The notes beneath the pieces are model-generated. The model saw only the letters and a list, made by a program, of their open reading frames with translations. It was not told the origin of the DNA and did no database searches. This document shows, piece by piece, positions 41,866-51,268 of a stretch of 64,000 nucleotides of DNA. Position numbers and translations under genes: made by a program. This DNA comes from Chryseobacterium sp. ON_d1 (GTDB lineage Bacteria > Bacteroidota > Bacteroidia > Flavobacteriales > Weeksellaceae), in NCBI RefSeq assembly GCF_006829085.1, contig NZ_BJTC01000006.1, positions 186,001-250,000 of the forward strand. The letters are read 5' to 3'. The first letter of the stretch is position 1, and the number at the start of each line of letters is the position of its first letter.

Positions 41866-42585
41866 TTATATCAATTTGATCAGATTAACAGAGAGGTTTT
41901 CTTCTTTAATCAGATATCCGATCAGGTTAAACCATGCTTTACAGTGATCCAGAATCCAGGCGTCGGAGGAAATAACAGTTTCTGAACTTTCTGCCAGAAA
42001 TTTATCGGGGTTGTACTGCAGATCACCCTCCCAATTGAGCTGATGCTCCTCAGCAAATTCCAGAATAATCTGTTTTATCCGTCCACTGTTGGAGACAGGC
42101 TTATCAAAGATCCAAACAAGCTTCTGAATCTGATTTTTCTGATAAAAAGAAGCGACTAGTTCTACTGCTCTCAGCGTTTGATTCACTCTTTTATAAGTTC
42201 CGTGAACCCCTGAAAGGTCACGGATGCAGCCATCCAGTCCTTCAAAAATATATGCTTCAGAAAGCAGACTTTCCAACAGGATCAGAACATTGAAGCCGTC
42301 AATATATACGGTCTCTCCTTTTAACGATGAAGAATTTACATGTTTCAACTGCCTGTTTTGAAGCTGTGTAGCAGATGCAGATGCTCCACGAAGAGCCTGT
42401 ATCTGACGGGTTTTGAGCCTGTACCGGTTTCCTACCAGTTCAGAAGCTGCTTTTTCCGGGTATTCTCTACTCAGCAGATACAGCATGTCTTCAACAGCCA
42501 GTTTCAGCTTGCCGATCTGTTTCTCTGAGCCGAACAGGGTGTCATCACCCGTATTTTTTCCACGGTTTCTGTTATTCATGCTCAA
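41866..42585 (-). CDS. DUF434/DUF5616 protein (PIN-like second half)
   Basis: 239 residues. N-terminal DUF434-like part (LYLLSREYPEKAASELVGNRY, LKTRQIQALRGASAS), C-terminal part with VYIDGFNVLILLES, LVWIFDKPVSNSGR and ISSDAWILDHC: spaced acidic residues of a PIN-like/NYN nuclease fold. This suggests an RNase, though activity is not shown. Related genes are reported near RNA-repair loci. Confidence 0.72.
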   Translation of the reverse strand: MSMNNRNRGKNTGDDTLFGSEKQIGKLKLAVEDMLYLLSREYPEKAASELVGNRYRLKTRQIQALRGASASATQLQNRQLKHVNSSSLKGETVYIDGFNVLILLESLLSEAYIFEGLDGCIRDLSGVHGTYKRVNQTLRAVELVASFYQKNQIQKLVWIFDKPVSNSGRIKQIILEFAEEHQLNWEGDLQYNPDKFLAESSETVISSDAWILDHCKAWFNLIGYLIKEENLSVNLIKLI

Positions 42586-42866
42586 AAATAGAGTTTTTAT
42601 GGTAAGAAATATTTTTTATCTGAGAATATTAAACCACCCCGTCAAAAATTCTTTGAATTTTCGCCATCCCTCCAAAGGAGGGGAATTGTACGTATTCAAT
42701 AGTAGTAGTTATTATAGCGTTGGTATGATTATGTAGAAATCAACACCAATATCATTTCTTACATTCTAATTTATGATCTGTTATGTTTTCTACAACAAAT
42801 GAGATATTTTATACAACGCATTGATATCTATTAGGGATAAGTTTGCAAAGACTTAAAAATACCCTT

Positions 42867-43706
42867 ATGAATACACTGAAAAAATTATGTTATTTGTCTG
42901 CGTCTGTATTGCTATCAGCATCTTTCATTTCATGTTCAACCGATGACAATGAAATGAGTATTGAACAGCAGACTCCCTCACAGGTACTGTCTTCTACTCC
43001 CTGGGAAACGACCGGAGCAAAAGATAAAAATGGAAATAATGTAGCCCTTACTGATGCCAGCGTAGCCGGATATGTAGGATTTGCTTACTTCAAGTCAGAC
43101 GGAAAGTTTGCTATTTATAACCTGACAGATGTACTGAGATCGATGGGAACATGGTCTGTAGATCCACAGGGAAAGACCAGAACCATTGCTGCACTGAATC
43201 CGGACGGAACAACTATTTTCACCCGTGATGTTGAAATTCTTGTTTTGAACAGAAATGAATTCACTTACAGAATCCATCCTAACTCAAGTGATCCTTCTCT
43301 GTATTACGACATTATTCATACAAGAACGTCTCATGCCGAACCCGCTAACGGACAGCTTACACTTGCTTCTACTCCATGGGAAACCACAGGAGCAAAGGAC
43401 AAAAGTGGAAATAATGTAGCCTTAAATGATCCCAGCGTCGCAGGTTTTGTAGGATATTCTTACTTCAAAGCCAACGGAACTTTCAGAATTTTCGGACTAA
43501 ACGATGTACTAAGATCTGAAGGAACATGGTCTATTTCTCCAGACGGGAAAAAGAGAACACTTACCACCCCTACTTTTACCCGTGTTGTGGATATCCTGGT
43601 TCTGAACGAAACCATATTCACTTACAGAATTACTCCTGATATGTCCAATCCAGCTGTATTTTACGACATCATCCATACGAAGGTAAACCATAAGGAGCCT
43701 TTGTAG
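42867..43706 (+). CDS. Lipoprotein with two DUF4822 repeats
   Basis: 279 residues from the second ATG (MNTLKKLCYL), 22 bp after a TAAGTTTG -7 box (42838-42845). Lipoprotein signal ending LSASFISC. Two ~115-residue repeats follow (STPWETTGAKDKNGNNVAL and STPWETTGAKDKSGNNVAL), each ending in FTYRI and a DIIHT motif: tandem DUF4822. Exported, anchored to the envelope. Function unknown. Confidence 0.85.
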   Translation: MNTLKKLCYLSASVLLSASFISCSTDDNEMSIEQQTPSQVLSSTPWETTGAKDKNGNNVALTDASVAGYVGFAYFKSDGKFAIYNLTDVLRSMGTWSVDPQGKTRTIAALNPDGTTIFTRDVEILVLNRNEFTYRIHPNSSDPSLYYDIIHTRTSHAEPANGQLTLASTPWETTGAKDKSGNNVALNDPSVAGFVGYSYFKANGTFRIFGLNDVLRSEGTWSISPDGKKRTLTTPTFTRVVDILVLNETIFTYRITPDMSNPAVFYDIIHTKVNHKEPL

Positions 43707-43731
43707 TGATTATTTTTTTATAATAAGGAAG

Positions 43732-43757
43732 AACCTGCTCCGTGATGGGCAGGTTTT
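43732..43757 (+). terminator. Terminator of the DUF4822 gene
   Basis: 9-bp stem aacctgctc / gggcaggtt (one G-T) followed by T6. Confidence 0.85.
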
Positions 43758-43875
43758 TTATATTAAATTTCACAAAGCCACAAACCTTTATTTAAAAAAC
43801 TTTAGTTTACTTAAGTAAGTTTAAATGGGTAAAAATAACAGATGTGAAAATTCAGACAATTTCTGTTTATTTCAT

Positions 43876-44925
43876 TTATCTATATTCTTCCCACCATTTT
43901 TTCCAGTTTGCTGATTCTAACTGATCGAGATTTACTTTTTCTCCGATCATGGGAAGTGTTATCGGAATGTTGTTTTCTTCTGCATGCTTTGATGCCAGCT
44001 CCAAAGGCTCATACCAGATGTGCTGTGCCAGCTTGAATTTGGAATTGTGTACAGGGATAAAATTTTTAGCTTTCAGCTCTTTTATTTCTGTCATCAGCTG
44101 ATCTGGTAATGTATGAATATACGGCCATTTTTCATTGTACTGCCCATTTTCCATGACAGCAAGGTCAAACGGGCCATATTGGCTTCCAATTTCTGTAAAA
44201 TGATTACCATAACCGCTGTCTCCACCCAAAAACAGATTTTTAGTGGGAGTTTTTAAAACGAAAGATGTCCAGAGAGAGATATTACGGTTCAGTAATCTTC
44301 CTGAAAAATGTCTTGCCGGAGTAAGAGTGATCCTGAAACCTTCAGCAATGTCTATGCTTTCCCACCAGTTTTTCTCAATGATTTTGTCAAAGCTCCAGCC
44401 CCAGTATTCAAAATGTTGTCCGGTACCCAGACCACAAATGACTTTACCCACTTTATCTTTTAATTCCTGAACGGTTTTATAATCCAGATGATCCCAGTGG
44501 TCGTGTGAGATAAGCAGAAAGTCTATCTCCGGCATGTGTTCCGGCTTGTAGTAGTCTGCCCCCTGAAAAGCCTTTATGGAACCCGGCATTGGAGAGGCAT
44601 TTCCACTGAAAACAGGATCTATCAGAAATTTCTTTCCATCCACCTGTATGAAGTAGGAACTGTGCCCGAACCATACCAAAACATTTTCCTCGGGCTGAAG
44701 ATTCTTAAGATCAGTTACCACAAACGGAAGTGCCGTTTTGGGTGAGGTATTTTCTACTTTGCATAAGCTCTGGAGAAGCAGTTTGGTCATACTTTCACCT
44801 TCCAATAAAGCAGGTGTCGTCAATATATTCTGAAACCTCCCATTGAGATAATTGGGAAGCGTACTGAAATATTCTTTTCTTTTTTCATCGGGAAACTGCC
44901 CGAGCTGCTTTTTTAAATTTTTCAT
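43876..44925 (-). CDS. MBL-fold metal-dependent hydrolase (NAPE-PLD/UlaG-like)
   Basis: 349 residues. WFGHSSYFIQVDGKKFLIDPVF, then the zinc motif SHDHWDHLD, TPARHFSGR, GGDSGYG and a C-terminal PVHNSKF. This layout matches the cytoplasmic or membrane-associated L-ascorbate-6-phosphate lactonase/NAPE-PLD-like group. Substrate unknown. Lies 12 bp after the antiporter gene. Confidence 0.87.
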   Translation of the reverse strand: MKNLKKQLGQFPDEKRKEYFSTLPNYLNGRFQNILTTPALLEGESMTKLLLQSLCKVENTSPKTALPFVVTDLKNLQPEENVLVWFGHSSYFIQVDGKKFLIDPVFSGNASPMPGSIKAFQGADYYKPEHMPEIDFLLISHDHWDHLDYKTVQELKDKVGKVICGLGTGQHFEYWGWSFDKIIEKNWWESIDIAEGFRITLTPARHFSGRLLNRNISLWTSFVLKTPTKNLFLGGDSGYGNHFTEIGSQYGPFDLAVMENGQYNEKWPYIHTLPDQLMTEIKELKAKNFIPVHNSKFKLAQHIWYEPLELASKHAEENNIPITLPMIGEKVNLDQLESANWKKWWEEYR

Positions 44926-44937
44926 TCGCTTGATTTT

Positions 44938-46518
44938 TTACATTCTGAGTCTTTCTTCTTCCAGATCAAGCCTGGTTAAATAATGTCTTATATATTCTTC
45001 GTCAATATTAGGATTCCGCCTGTTTTCTTCCCGAAGCCAGATTCTTTGCTGTTCGAGAGTTTCAAAATAGATTTCTTTGGCCTCTTCGGATAACTTATGG
45101 ATAGAGTCTTCTTTATCTTCCTGTTCCCAGCGGTCCATCAATTGGCTAAAGTATTCATTTTCCGTTCTTCTTTCTTTATAATTTTCATCCAGATATCTGA
45201 AGGCTACACGACGCATCTCCCTCCTTAAAAAATGCTCAGATTCTTCTTCAGACATATATCCTCCTCCCGAATCGGATAAATTAAGTGCTTTAATAAGGGT
45301 GGGTAATGTCAACCCCTGAATAATCAAAGTGGCAAGAATTACGATGAATGTAATGAAGAGAATAAGATCTCGGTGTGGAAAAGGCTGTCCGTTTTCCATC
45401 ACAACAGGAATAGACAGTGCTGCAGCCAGTGAAACTACCCCACGCATTCCTGTCCAGCCCATCAATACCGGGGCCTTCATTCCAGGATTTCTGTCTGCTA
45501 CATTAATAAAATTCCGCATAATCAAGGTTACAAAAACAGCACCAAATGAAGAGATAAAACGAACCAGAATCAATACAGCGGTAATCAGCAAGCCATAACC
45601 TATCGCATCGGATAAACTTATCCCTTCTTTATGTAAGCCCACCAAAATTTCCGGCAGATCAAGACCTATCAATAAAAATACAATTCCGTTGATCAGAAAT
45701 ACAAAGCTTTCCCATACATTGGACCCTCTCAGCCTGGATTGTGAAGTTCTGAAAATCTGATGTCTTCTTACGGAAAGGAATAAACCACCGCTTACCACGG
45801 CCAATACTCCTGAAGAGTGAAATTCTTCTGCCGCGATATACATCACATACGGAGCTACCAGGCTAAGGATCGCGTCCATATTGACATCAGTGGGAAATAT
45901 TTTTTCTATTTCAAGAAAGACAAAAGCCAGTAGAACTCCTATTCCCAAACCTCCAAAAACCATCCATCCGAAGCTCAACGCTGCATCCTGCCATAAGAAC
46001 TGTCTCGTAGCTACAGCCACCATTGCAAATCTGAAAATGATCAGTGAGGAAGCATCATTAAATAAGCTTTCCCCTTCCAGAACAGTAGACAGGTTTTTAG
46101 GAACTTTCACAAACTTCAAAATAGCTCCTGCGCTTACCGCATCCGGCGGTGATACAATTCCTCCCAGCACAAAGCCTAACGCCAATGAAAAGCCGGGAAT
46201 GTATAAGTTTGCTGCAAAAGCTACGGATATTGCCGTAAGGAAAACCACAATAAAGGCAAAACTGGTAATGATGCGCCTCATTTTCCAGATCTCCTTCCAT
46301 GATACGGCAAAAGAAGCTTCGTATAAAAGCGGAGGCAGGAAAATAATAAAGATAAGTTCAGGATCAATTTTCAACACCGGCAATCCGGGAATAAAACTGA
46401 TCAGCAGTCCTGCGATAACCAATATGATGGGATAAGCCACTTTCAGCCGATTGGCCAGCATAATAGCCCCGATAATGACAAGAACCAGCCCTAAATAATA
46501 AATAAAATTTTCCACCAT
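44938..46518 (-). CDS. CPA1-family Na+/H+ antiporter
   Basis: 526 residues with about 12 hydrophobic helices. The ion-binding region reads FNDASSLIIFRFA (ND pair) after VLEGESLF, with GWTGMRGVVSLAAALSIP in helix 10-11: hallmark CPA1/NhaP motifs. C-terminal ~100 residues are a charged cytoplasmic tail. Exchanges Na+ for H+ across the inner membrane. Confidence 0.92.
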   Translation of the reverse strand: MVENFIYYLGLVLVIIGAIMLANRLKVAYPIILVIAGLLISFIPGLPVLKIDPELIFIIFLPPLLYEASFAVSWKEIWKMRRIITSFAFIVVFLTAISVAFAANLYIPGFSLALGFVLGGIVSPPDAVSAGAILKFVKVPKNLSTVLEGESLFNDASSLIIFRFAMVAVATRQFLWQDAALSFGWMVFGGLGIGVLLAFVFLEIEKIFPTDVNMDAILSLVAPYVMYIAAEEFHSSGVLAVVSGGLFLSVRRHQIFRTSQSRLRGSNVWESFVFLINGIVFLLIGLDLPEILVGLHKEGISLSDAIGYGLLITAVLILVRFISSFGAVFVTLIMRNFINVADRNPGMKAPVLMGWTGMRGVVSLAAALSIPVVMENGQPFPHRDLILFITFIVILATLIIQGLTLPTLIKALNLSDSGGGYMSEEESEHFLRREMRRVAFRYLDENYKERRTENEYFSQLMDRWEQEDKEDSIHKLSEEAKEIYFETLEQQRIWLREENRRNPNIDEEYIRHYLTRLDLEEERLRM

Positions 46519-46673
46519 TGCTTTTTCAATTAATTTTAAATTAAGTCTCTGTTTTTTGGATCACGAAATTTAAAAGAAAATTAAATATAAGCATAAGATC
46601 CTGAGATGTGAAAAATAAATTAACCGGCAGTGAAAATTTTAATCAATGATTTTTGGAGTAAATACATTAATAT

Positions 46674-46823
46674 TTAGAAGCCATCGACCAGTCCCACCAT
46701 AATTAATCCCAACATTGAGCCTAACAGAATTAATATAGCTAACGTCTTAGCAAAAGTTAACCAATACGTCTTTCCGGCAACTGTAAAATTTGCAGGATTG
46801 ATATTGTAGCATAAACGGAAGGA
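46674..46823 (-). pseudogene. 3' fragment of a membrane-protein gene
   Basis: A 49-residue frame without start codon reads NINPANFTVAGKTYWLTFAK followed by a transmembrane stretch (ILILLGSMLGLIMVGLV) and stop. It looks like the C-terminus of a small multi-pass membrane protein whose 5' part is lost. The rest of 46519-46920 shows nothing further. Confidence 0.4.
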
Positions 46824-46920
46824 TTAATACGTAGATCTGGTCTAAACAACTCCCTGAATATACCTCCTCTGTAAAGCTTTGAGATTTCCGATATCGTAAA
46901 TGTAACCTGTATCTACTCCA

Positions 46921-48672
46921 TCAAATTGGGTCAATAGAGTTTACAGCCTTTTCAATTTCTTTTAAATACACAGAAAGTAGAGTCCCTGTTTTCTTTTTAA
47001 AAGCCAAAGTAAATGCTTGCTCATTGTTATATCCCAGTTCTTCGGCAATAAATGGAATTTTATATGAGCGAAATTTTTTATCTTTTGCTAATCTGCCTAT
47101 CGCATAATCAATGCGAAGATCGTTAAGATACGCTGTAAAATTCTTTCCTTTATGGGTATTAATTACCTCTGACAAATATTTAGAATTTGTCTTAATCATT
47201 TTTGCAAGTGTTCCCAGGGTAATTCCTTTATTTAAAAACTGTTCTTTACTTTCAAAAACACTAAGTCCTTTTAAAATGGTCTGTACAACGTCTTCGGAAA
47301 CAGTTTTCGGTATTTTGTCCACTCCTGTTTCAGTTTTTTTCGGTACTTCTTCAGCAACAGCTTCCATTTTTATTTCCGGTTTTTTTTCGCTCTCATTTTC
47401 ATTAACAGCCTGGATCAGGTCCTGTGCAATCTTTCTATATTTTCTTTCTGAATTTTTGTATTTGAGGTAAAACCTGATTAATAGTGAAATAATTATAAAT
47501 AAAGCAGTTAAAGCAATGTAAAAGAATATTTTCCGGTATTTCAGCTCTCTGATAATAGCTTCTTTTTCTTGTAACAGATTTGGGGTATCATATCGTCGGG
47601 GAAGTTCTCTGGAAATATATCTGAAGCGGGAATCCAATACCTGATCTACCTTTAAAAATCTTTCAACATAATACAGCTGCTTCTCCCTGTCATCGGTTTC
47701 TTTATAATAGTCAATAAGGTAAGTATAAACCTCTCTAAGCTCCGGAAAAACATAGTTCGTTTTGAGCACCATTGAATCAATTTTAGCAAAATTTTCTATT
47801 GCTTTAGCTCTTTCATTTAAGCCAGCATAAGATCTGCCTAAATTCAAAAGTGTGTAGTTCTGGTTTCTTTTGCTTTTGTAGTTTGCTGTAAAAAAGTATT
47901 TTTTGCACTGCTGTAAATTTTCAATGGCAAGATTATATTTTTTTAAGGAATAATTGTAATACCCCAATAAACCAAGATTCTGATAATAGCTATAAAGATT
48001 TTTATTTTTTTTTGAAGCCTCAAGTCCTTCCTGTATTAATACAAATGCTGAATCCAATTTATTACCGTCTATGTAAGCATCTGCCAGATTAATTTTAAGA
48101 AGATTATGTTCGTCCTCATTCAGATAATCAGCATTATATAAATAATATCTTAGAGTTTTAACAGTCTCAGCATGCTTTCCAATATAGTTTTTTAAATAAG
48201 CAATACTAATATTGGCCATGGCAATTTGCCTCTTATACCCCTTCTCTTTAGCATATTTCAATCCCAGTACATAATTATTCAAAGCAGCCTGAAGATTATC
48301 AAACTTAAAGTATAAATTCCCTCTTAACAAAAAAGTCCTGGCAGGATAATAGATCTCTTTGGATTGCCTTGTGATCATCTGGACGCTATCAAGATATTTC
48401 AATGCATTGGGCAATGATTCATCAAAATGCAGCATGATATAAGCTTCTGCAATTTGCGTTTCATCATGATCACTTTTTGCTTTTTCAAGGTATGATTTTG
48501 CAATATTTTTTCTACCATTAGTATCATCCGGCGAAATTTCATAGAATTTTCCCTCCAGTTCCTGATAACTATAATTTTTTAAAACACTTTTGGCAATATT
48601 TTCAGTGTTGTTTTTTTGTGCATAAAATAAATTACATAAAACGAGCAACAAAAGCAACCTTATTTTAAACAT
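46921..48672 (-). CDS. TPR sensor with AraC-type DNA-binding domain
   Basis: 583 residues. Signal-like N-terminus (MFKIRLLLLLVLCNLFYAQ), tetratricopeptide repeats (~30-345), one transmembrane helix (~377-397), a linker, and a C-terminal AraC HTH (~455-575, with FIAEELGYNNEQAFTLAFKK). This flavobacterial class senses signals on the periplasmic side and binds DNA in the cytoplasm. Divergent from the RiPP precursor, and so the likely regulator of that cluster. Confidence 0.85.
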   Translation of the reverse strand: MFKIRLLLLLVLCNLFYAQKNNTENIAKSVLKNYSYQELEGKFYEISPDDTNGRKNIAKSYLEKAKSDHDETQIAEAYIMLHFDESLPNALKYLDSVQMITRQSKEIYYPARTFLLRGNLYFKFDNLQAALNNYVLGLKYAKEKGYKRQIAMANISIAYLKNYIGKHAETVKTLRYYLYNADYLNEDEHNLLKINLADAYIDGNKLDSAFVLIQEGLEASKKNKNLYSYYQNLGLLGYYNYSLKKYNLAIENLQQCKKYFFTANYKSKRNQNYTLLNLGRSYAGLNERAKAIENFAKIDSMVLKTNYVFPELREVYTYLIDYYKETDDREKQLYYVERFLKVDQVLDSRFRYISRELPRRYDTPNLLQEKEAIIRELKYRKIFFYIALTALFIIISLLIRFYLKYKNSERKYRKIAQDLIQAVNENESEKKPEIKMEAVAEEVPKKTETGVDKIPKTVSEDVVQTILKGLSVFESKEQFLNKGITLGTLAKMIKTNSKYLSEVINTHKGKNFTAYLNDLRIDYAIGRLAKDKKFRSYKIPFIAEELGYNNEQAFTLAFKKKTGTLLSVYLKEIEKAVNSIDPI

Positions 48673-48866
48673 CTTCCTCTTTTTTACAAAAATATTATTT
48701 AAAAATGAGAGTCATACTAAAATCAAAAAAAACAATAACAAAATACTGAAAATCAGAAAATTAAAAAATAACACCAACTCTAAATTCATGAATCTAGAAA
48801 AGCTTTTTTACGATCAAATAGAAAAAACGCTTTTATTTGCAAACAATTAAAAAAAATTTTTTTACA

Positions 48867-49058
48867 ATGAAAAACGAAAAAAAAGACAAAAAGAAACTAT
48901 CTTTAAAAAAATTACAAATGGCAAAGATTGATAATCTTCATAAAATTTTTGGAGGAGGCCCTAATCATCTTGTACAACATATCGATGGTTGTGCCAATGG
49001 TGATGATGGTAGCTCACTTGATGATGGATTAGGACCAAAGATTCCTATTACTAAATAA
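48867..49058 (+). CDS. RiPP precursor peptide (class I lanthipeptide-type leader)
   Basis: 63 residues from the ATG after the A-rich leader. Leader rich in Lys (KKDKKKLSLKKLQMAKIDNL), the flavobacterial LanB-type leader pattern, then IFGGG as a likely cleavage site. Core candidate of about 28 residues has one Cys, two or three Ser and one Thr (HIDGCANGDDGSSLDDGLG). Immediately upstream of a peptidase and a split LanB. The product is unknown; with a single Cys at most one thioether ring is possible. Confidence 0.78.
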   Translation: MKNEKKDKKKLSLKKLQMAKIDNLHKIFGGGPNHLVQHIDGCANGDDGSSLDDGLGPKIPITK

Positions 49059-49066
49059 TTTTTAGC

Positions 49067-51268
49067 ATGCACTATAAAATATTTTTCATTTTTATTCTTT
49101 TAACAACATCCTTAAAAGCTCAGTTTAATAACCAGGCCCCCTCGGTTCCTGCTACAGATGACTATTTTGGGTTTAAAATAACAGATGAGTTTAGAAATTT
49201 AGAAAATTTAAAAGATTCTACAGTAACCCGGTGGATGAAGTCTCAATCCGATTTTACAGCTTCAATTCTCAGTTCCATCCCCAACAGAAATTATTACTAC
49301 AATAAAAGGTTAGAGTTTGATAAAAGAGAAGGATATTCTATCTCAGACTTAAAAGTAACCAGAAATGATAAATATTTTTATTTAAAAAGAAATGTTGGCG
49401 AAAAAACAGCAAAAGTTTATTATAGAAATGGTTTTTCCGGAACAGAAAACTTACTCTATGATCCATCAGAATTTATTTCGTCAAAGAAAACAACAGTTGG
49501 CACCAAAGCACCTAACTTCATTATCAACCTGATAAGCCCCAGTTGGAATGGAGATAAAATAGCAATTTCATTAACCCAGGGAGGCAAAGAACTCTCTGAG
49601 GTTATTGTAATGAATGTGGATAATAAAAGTATTTATCCGCAAACCATTATAAACACAAATCCTTCAACCGTTGGTGGAATTAAATGGCTGGATGATAACA
49701 ATGGCTTTTTTTATACTTATTATCCTGTTGTTGATTTACAATCAAAAGACTTCAGAAAAAATACCCAGGCCATACTCTACCGGATAGGAGAAGACCCGAA
49801 AGCTCTCAATGACGTTTTTTCAAATGTACATAACCCTGACTTAAAAATCAGCAGCACTGAATACCCAGCCATATTATCTTTCAATCCTGAAGATCAATAT
49901 TACATCGGTATACTGGTAGATGCCGAAAACTTTAGAAAGACATTTTTTATTGATAAAAAAGATTTATTACAAGGAAAAAAAAATTGGAAGCCATTATATG
50001 ATAAAGATAGTAAGGCATTTTCAATAAGATTATCAGGAAATGATATTTACTTTTTATCAGGATATAATTCATCCAACTATAAATTATGCAAAACCAGCAT
50101 TAACACAAGAGATTTTAAAAACCCTGAAGTTCTGGTTCCTGAGAAAAAAGATGAAGTCATAAAGCAATACACCATTACAAAAGATGGTATTTATTATGTA
50201 ACCACCAAAAACGGTGTGGAAGCTAAACTATATCTCTATCGGGATGGAAAAGAAATCCCAATTAAATTACCATATGTTGCAGGCAGCGTAGATCTACAGG
50301 CAAAGGGAGATCAATTTTCAGATGTCTGGATAAACTCTTCAGGCTGGGCTAATGATGAACAACGCTTTAAATATTATCTATCAACAAACACTTTTACCCA
50401 GGAAAACCTTGTTCCTCTGATAGATTTTCCGGAATTTAAGGATATTATTGTTGAAGAGCTATCTATAAAGTCTTACGATGGTACAGAAATACCATTATCT
50501 ATAATCTATAATAAAAACAGTAAAAGAAATGGTAAAAATCCACTGCTTATAGACTGTTATGGAGCTTTTGGTGAATCTTCGACACCTTTTTTTGCAAAAA
50601 GTTATCTTTTGTGGGTAAACCAGGGAGGTATCGTTGCTATTCCCCATGTAAGAGGAGGAGGGGAAAAAGGGGCACAATGGCATATTGATGGGCAGAAAAA
50701 TAAAAAGCCCAATACCTGGAAGGACCTTATTGCCTCCACTGAATATCTCATTAATCAAAAATTTACTTCTCCAGAAAAAATCGCAATATGGGGAGCCAGT
50801 GCAGGAGGAATTGCCATTGGCAGAGCAATGACGGAAAGGCCTGAATTATTTAAAGCAGCTATTATAGAATCAGGAGTATTGAATACCATCAGATTCGAGA
50901 ATAATGGTATTCAGGCAACCAGTATCAAAGAATATGGTAATCCAAATGATCCTATAGAATTTAAAGGATTATTAGAAATGGATTCTTATGAACATATTAA
51001 AAAGGGGGAAAAATATCCTGCCACATTAATTTGTGCTGGAATCAATGATCCTAGAGTTGCAACTTGGCAATCTACCAAATTTGCAGCTAAATTATTGGCT
51101 AATAGCGATTCAAAAAAAACTATTTTACTAAATATTGATTATGAAGGAGGTCATGGCGGAAATATTCCGGTAGCCCAAAGGTATTCTAATTTATCAGATA
51201 TCTTTGCTTTTGCTTTTTGGCAACTGGGGCATCCTGATTATCAGCCTCCAAAATCCCGTAAAAAATAA
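49067..51268 (+). CDS. Secreted prolyl oligopeptidase-family (S9) peptidase
   Basis: 733 residues. Signal peptide MHYKIFFIFILLTTSLKAQ. An N-terminal beta-propeller (~70-420) and a C-terminal alpha/beta hydrolase domain with the nucleophile in GASAGGIAIGRA, Asp in ICAGINDPRV and His in YEGGHGG. It starts 8 bp after the precursor, so it is probably co-transcribed and may remove the leader outside the cytoplasm. That role is inferred from position. Confidence 0.88.
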   Translation: MHYKIFFIFILLTTSLKAQFNNQAPSVPATDDYFGFKITDEFRNLENLKDSTVTRWMKSQSDFTASILSSIPNRNYYYNKRLEFDKREGYSISDLKVTRNDKYFYLKRNVGEKTAKVYYRNGFSGTENLLYDPSEFISSKKTTVGTKAPNFIINLISPSWNGDKIAISLTQGGKELSEVIVMNVDNKSIYPQTIINTNPSTVGGIKWLDDNNGFFYTYYPVVDLQSKDFRKNTQAILYRIGEDPKALNDVFSNVHNPDLKISSTEYPAILSFNPEDQYYIGILVDAENFRKTFFIDKKDLLQGKKNWKPLYDKDSKAFSIRLSGNDIYFLSGYNSSNYKLCKTSINTRDFKNPEVLVPEKKDEVIKQYTITKDGIYYVTTKNGVEAKLYLYRDGKEIPIKLPYVAGSVDLQAKGDQFSDVWINSSGWANDEQRFKYYLSTNTFTQENLVPLIDFPEFKDIIVEELSIKSYDGTEIPLSIIYNKNSKRNGKNPLLIDCYGAFGESSTPFFAKSYLLWVNQGGIVAIPHVRGGGEKGAQWHIDGQKNKKPNTWKDLIASTEYLINQKFTSPEKIAIWGASAGGIAIGRAMTERPELFKAAIIESGVLNTIRFENNGIQATSIKEYGNPNDPIEFKGLLEMDSYEHIKKGEKYPATLICAGINDPRVATWQSTKFAAKLLANSDSKKTILLNIDYEGGHGGNIPVAQRYSNLSDIFAFAFWQLGHPDYQPPKSRKK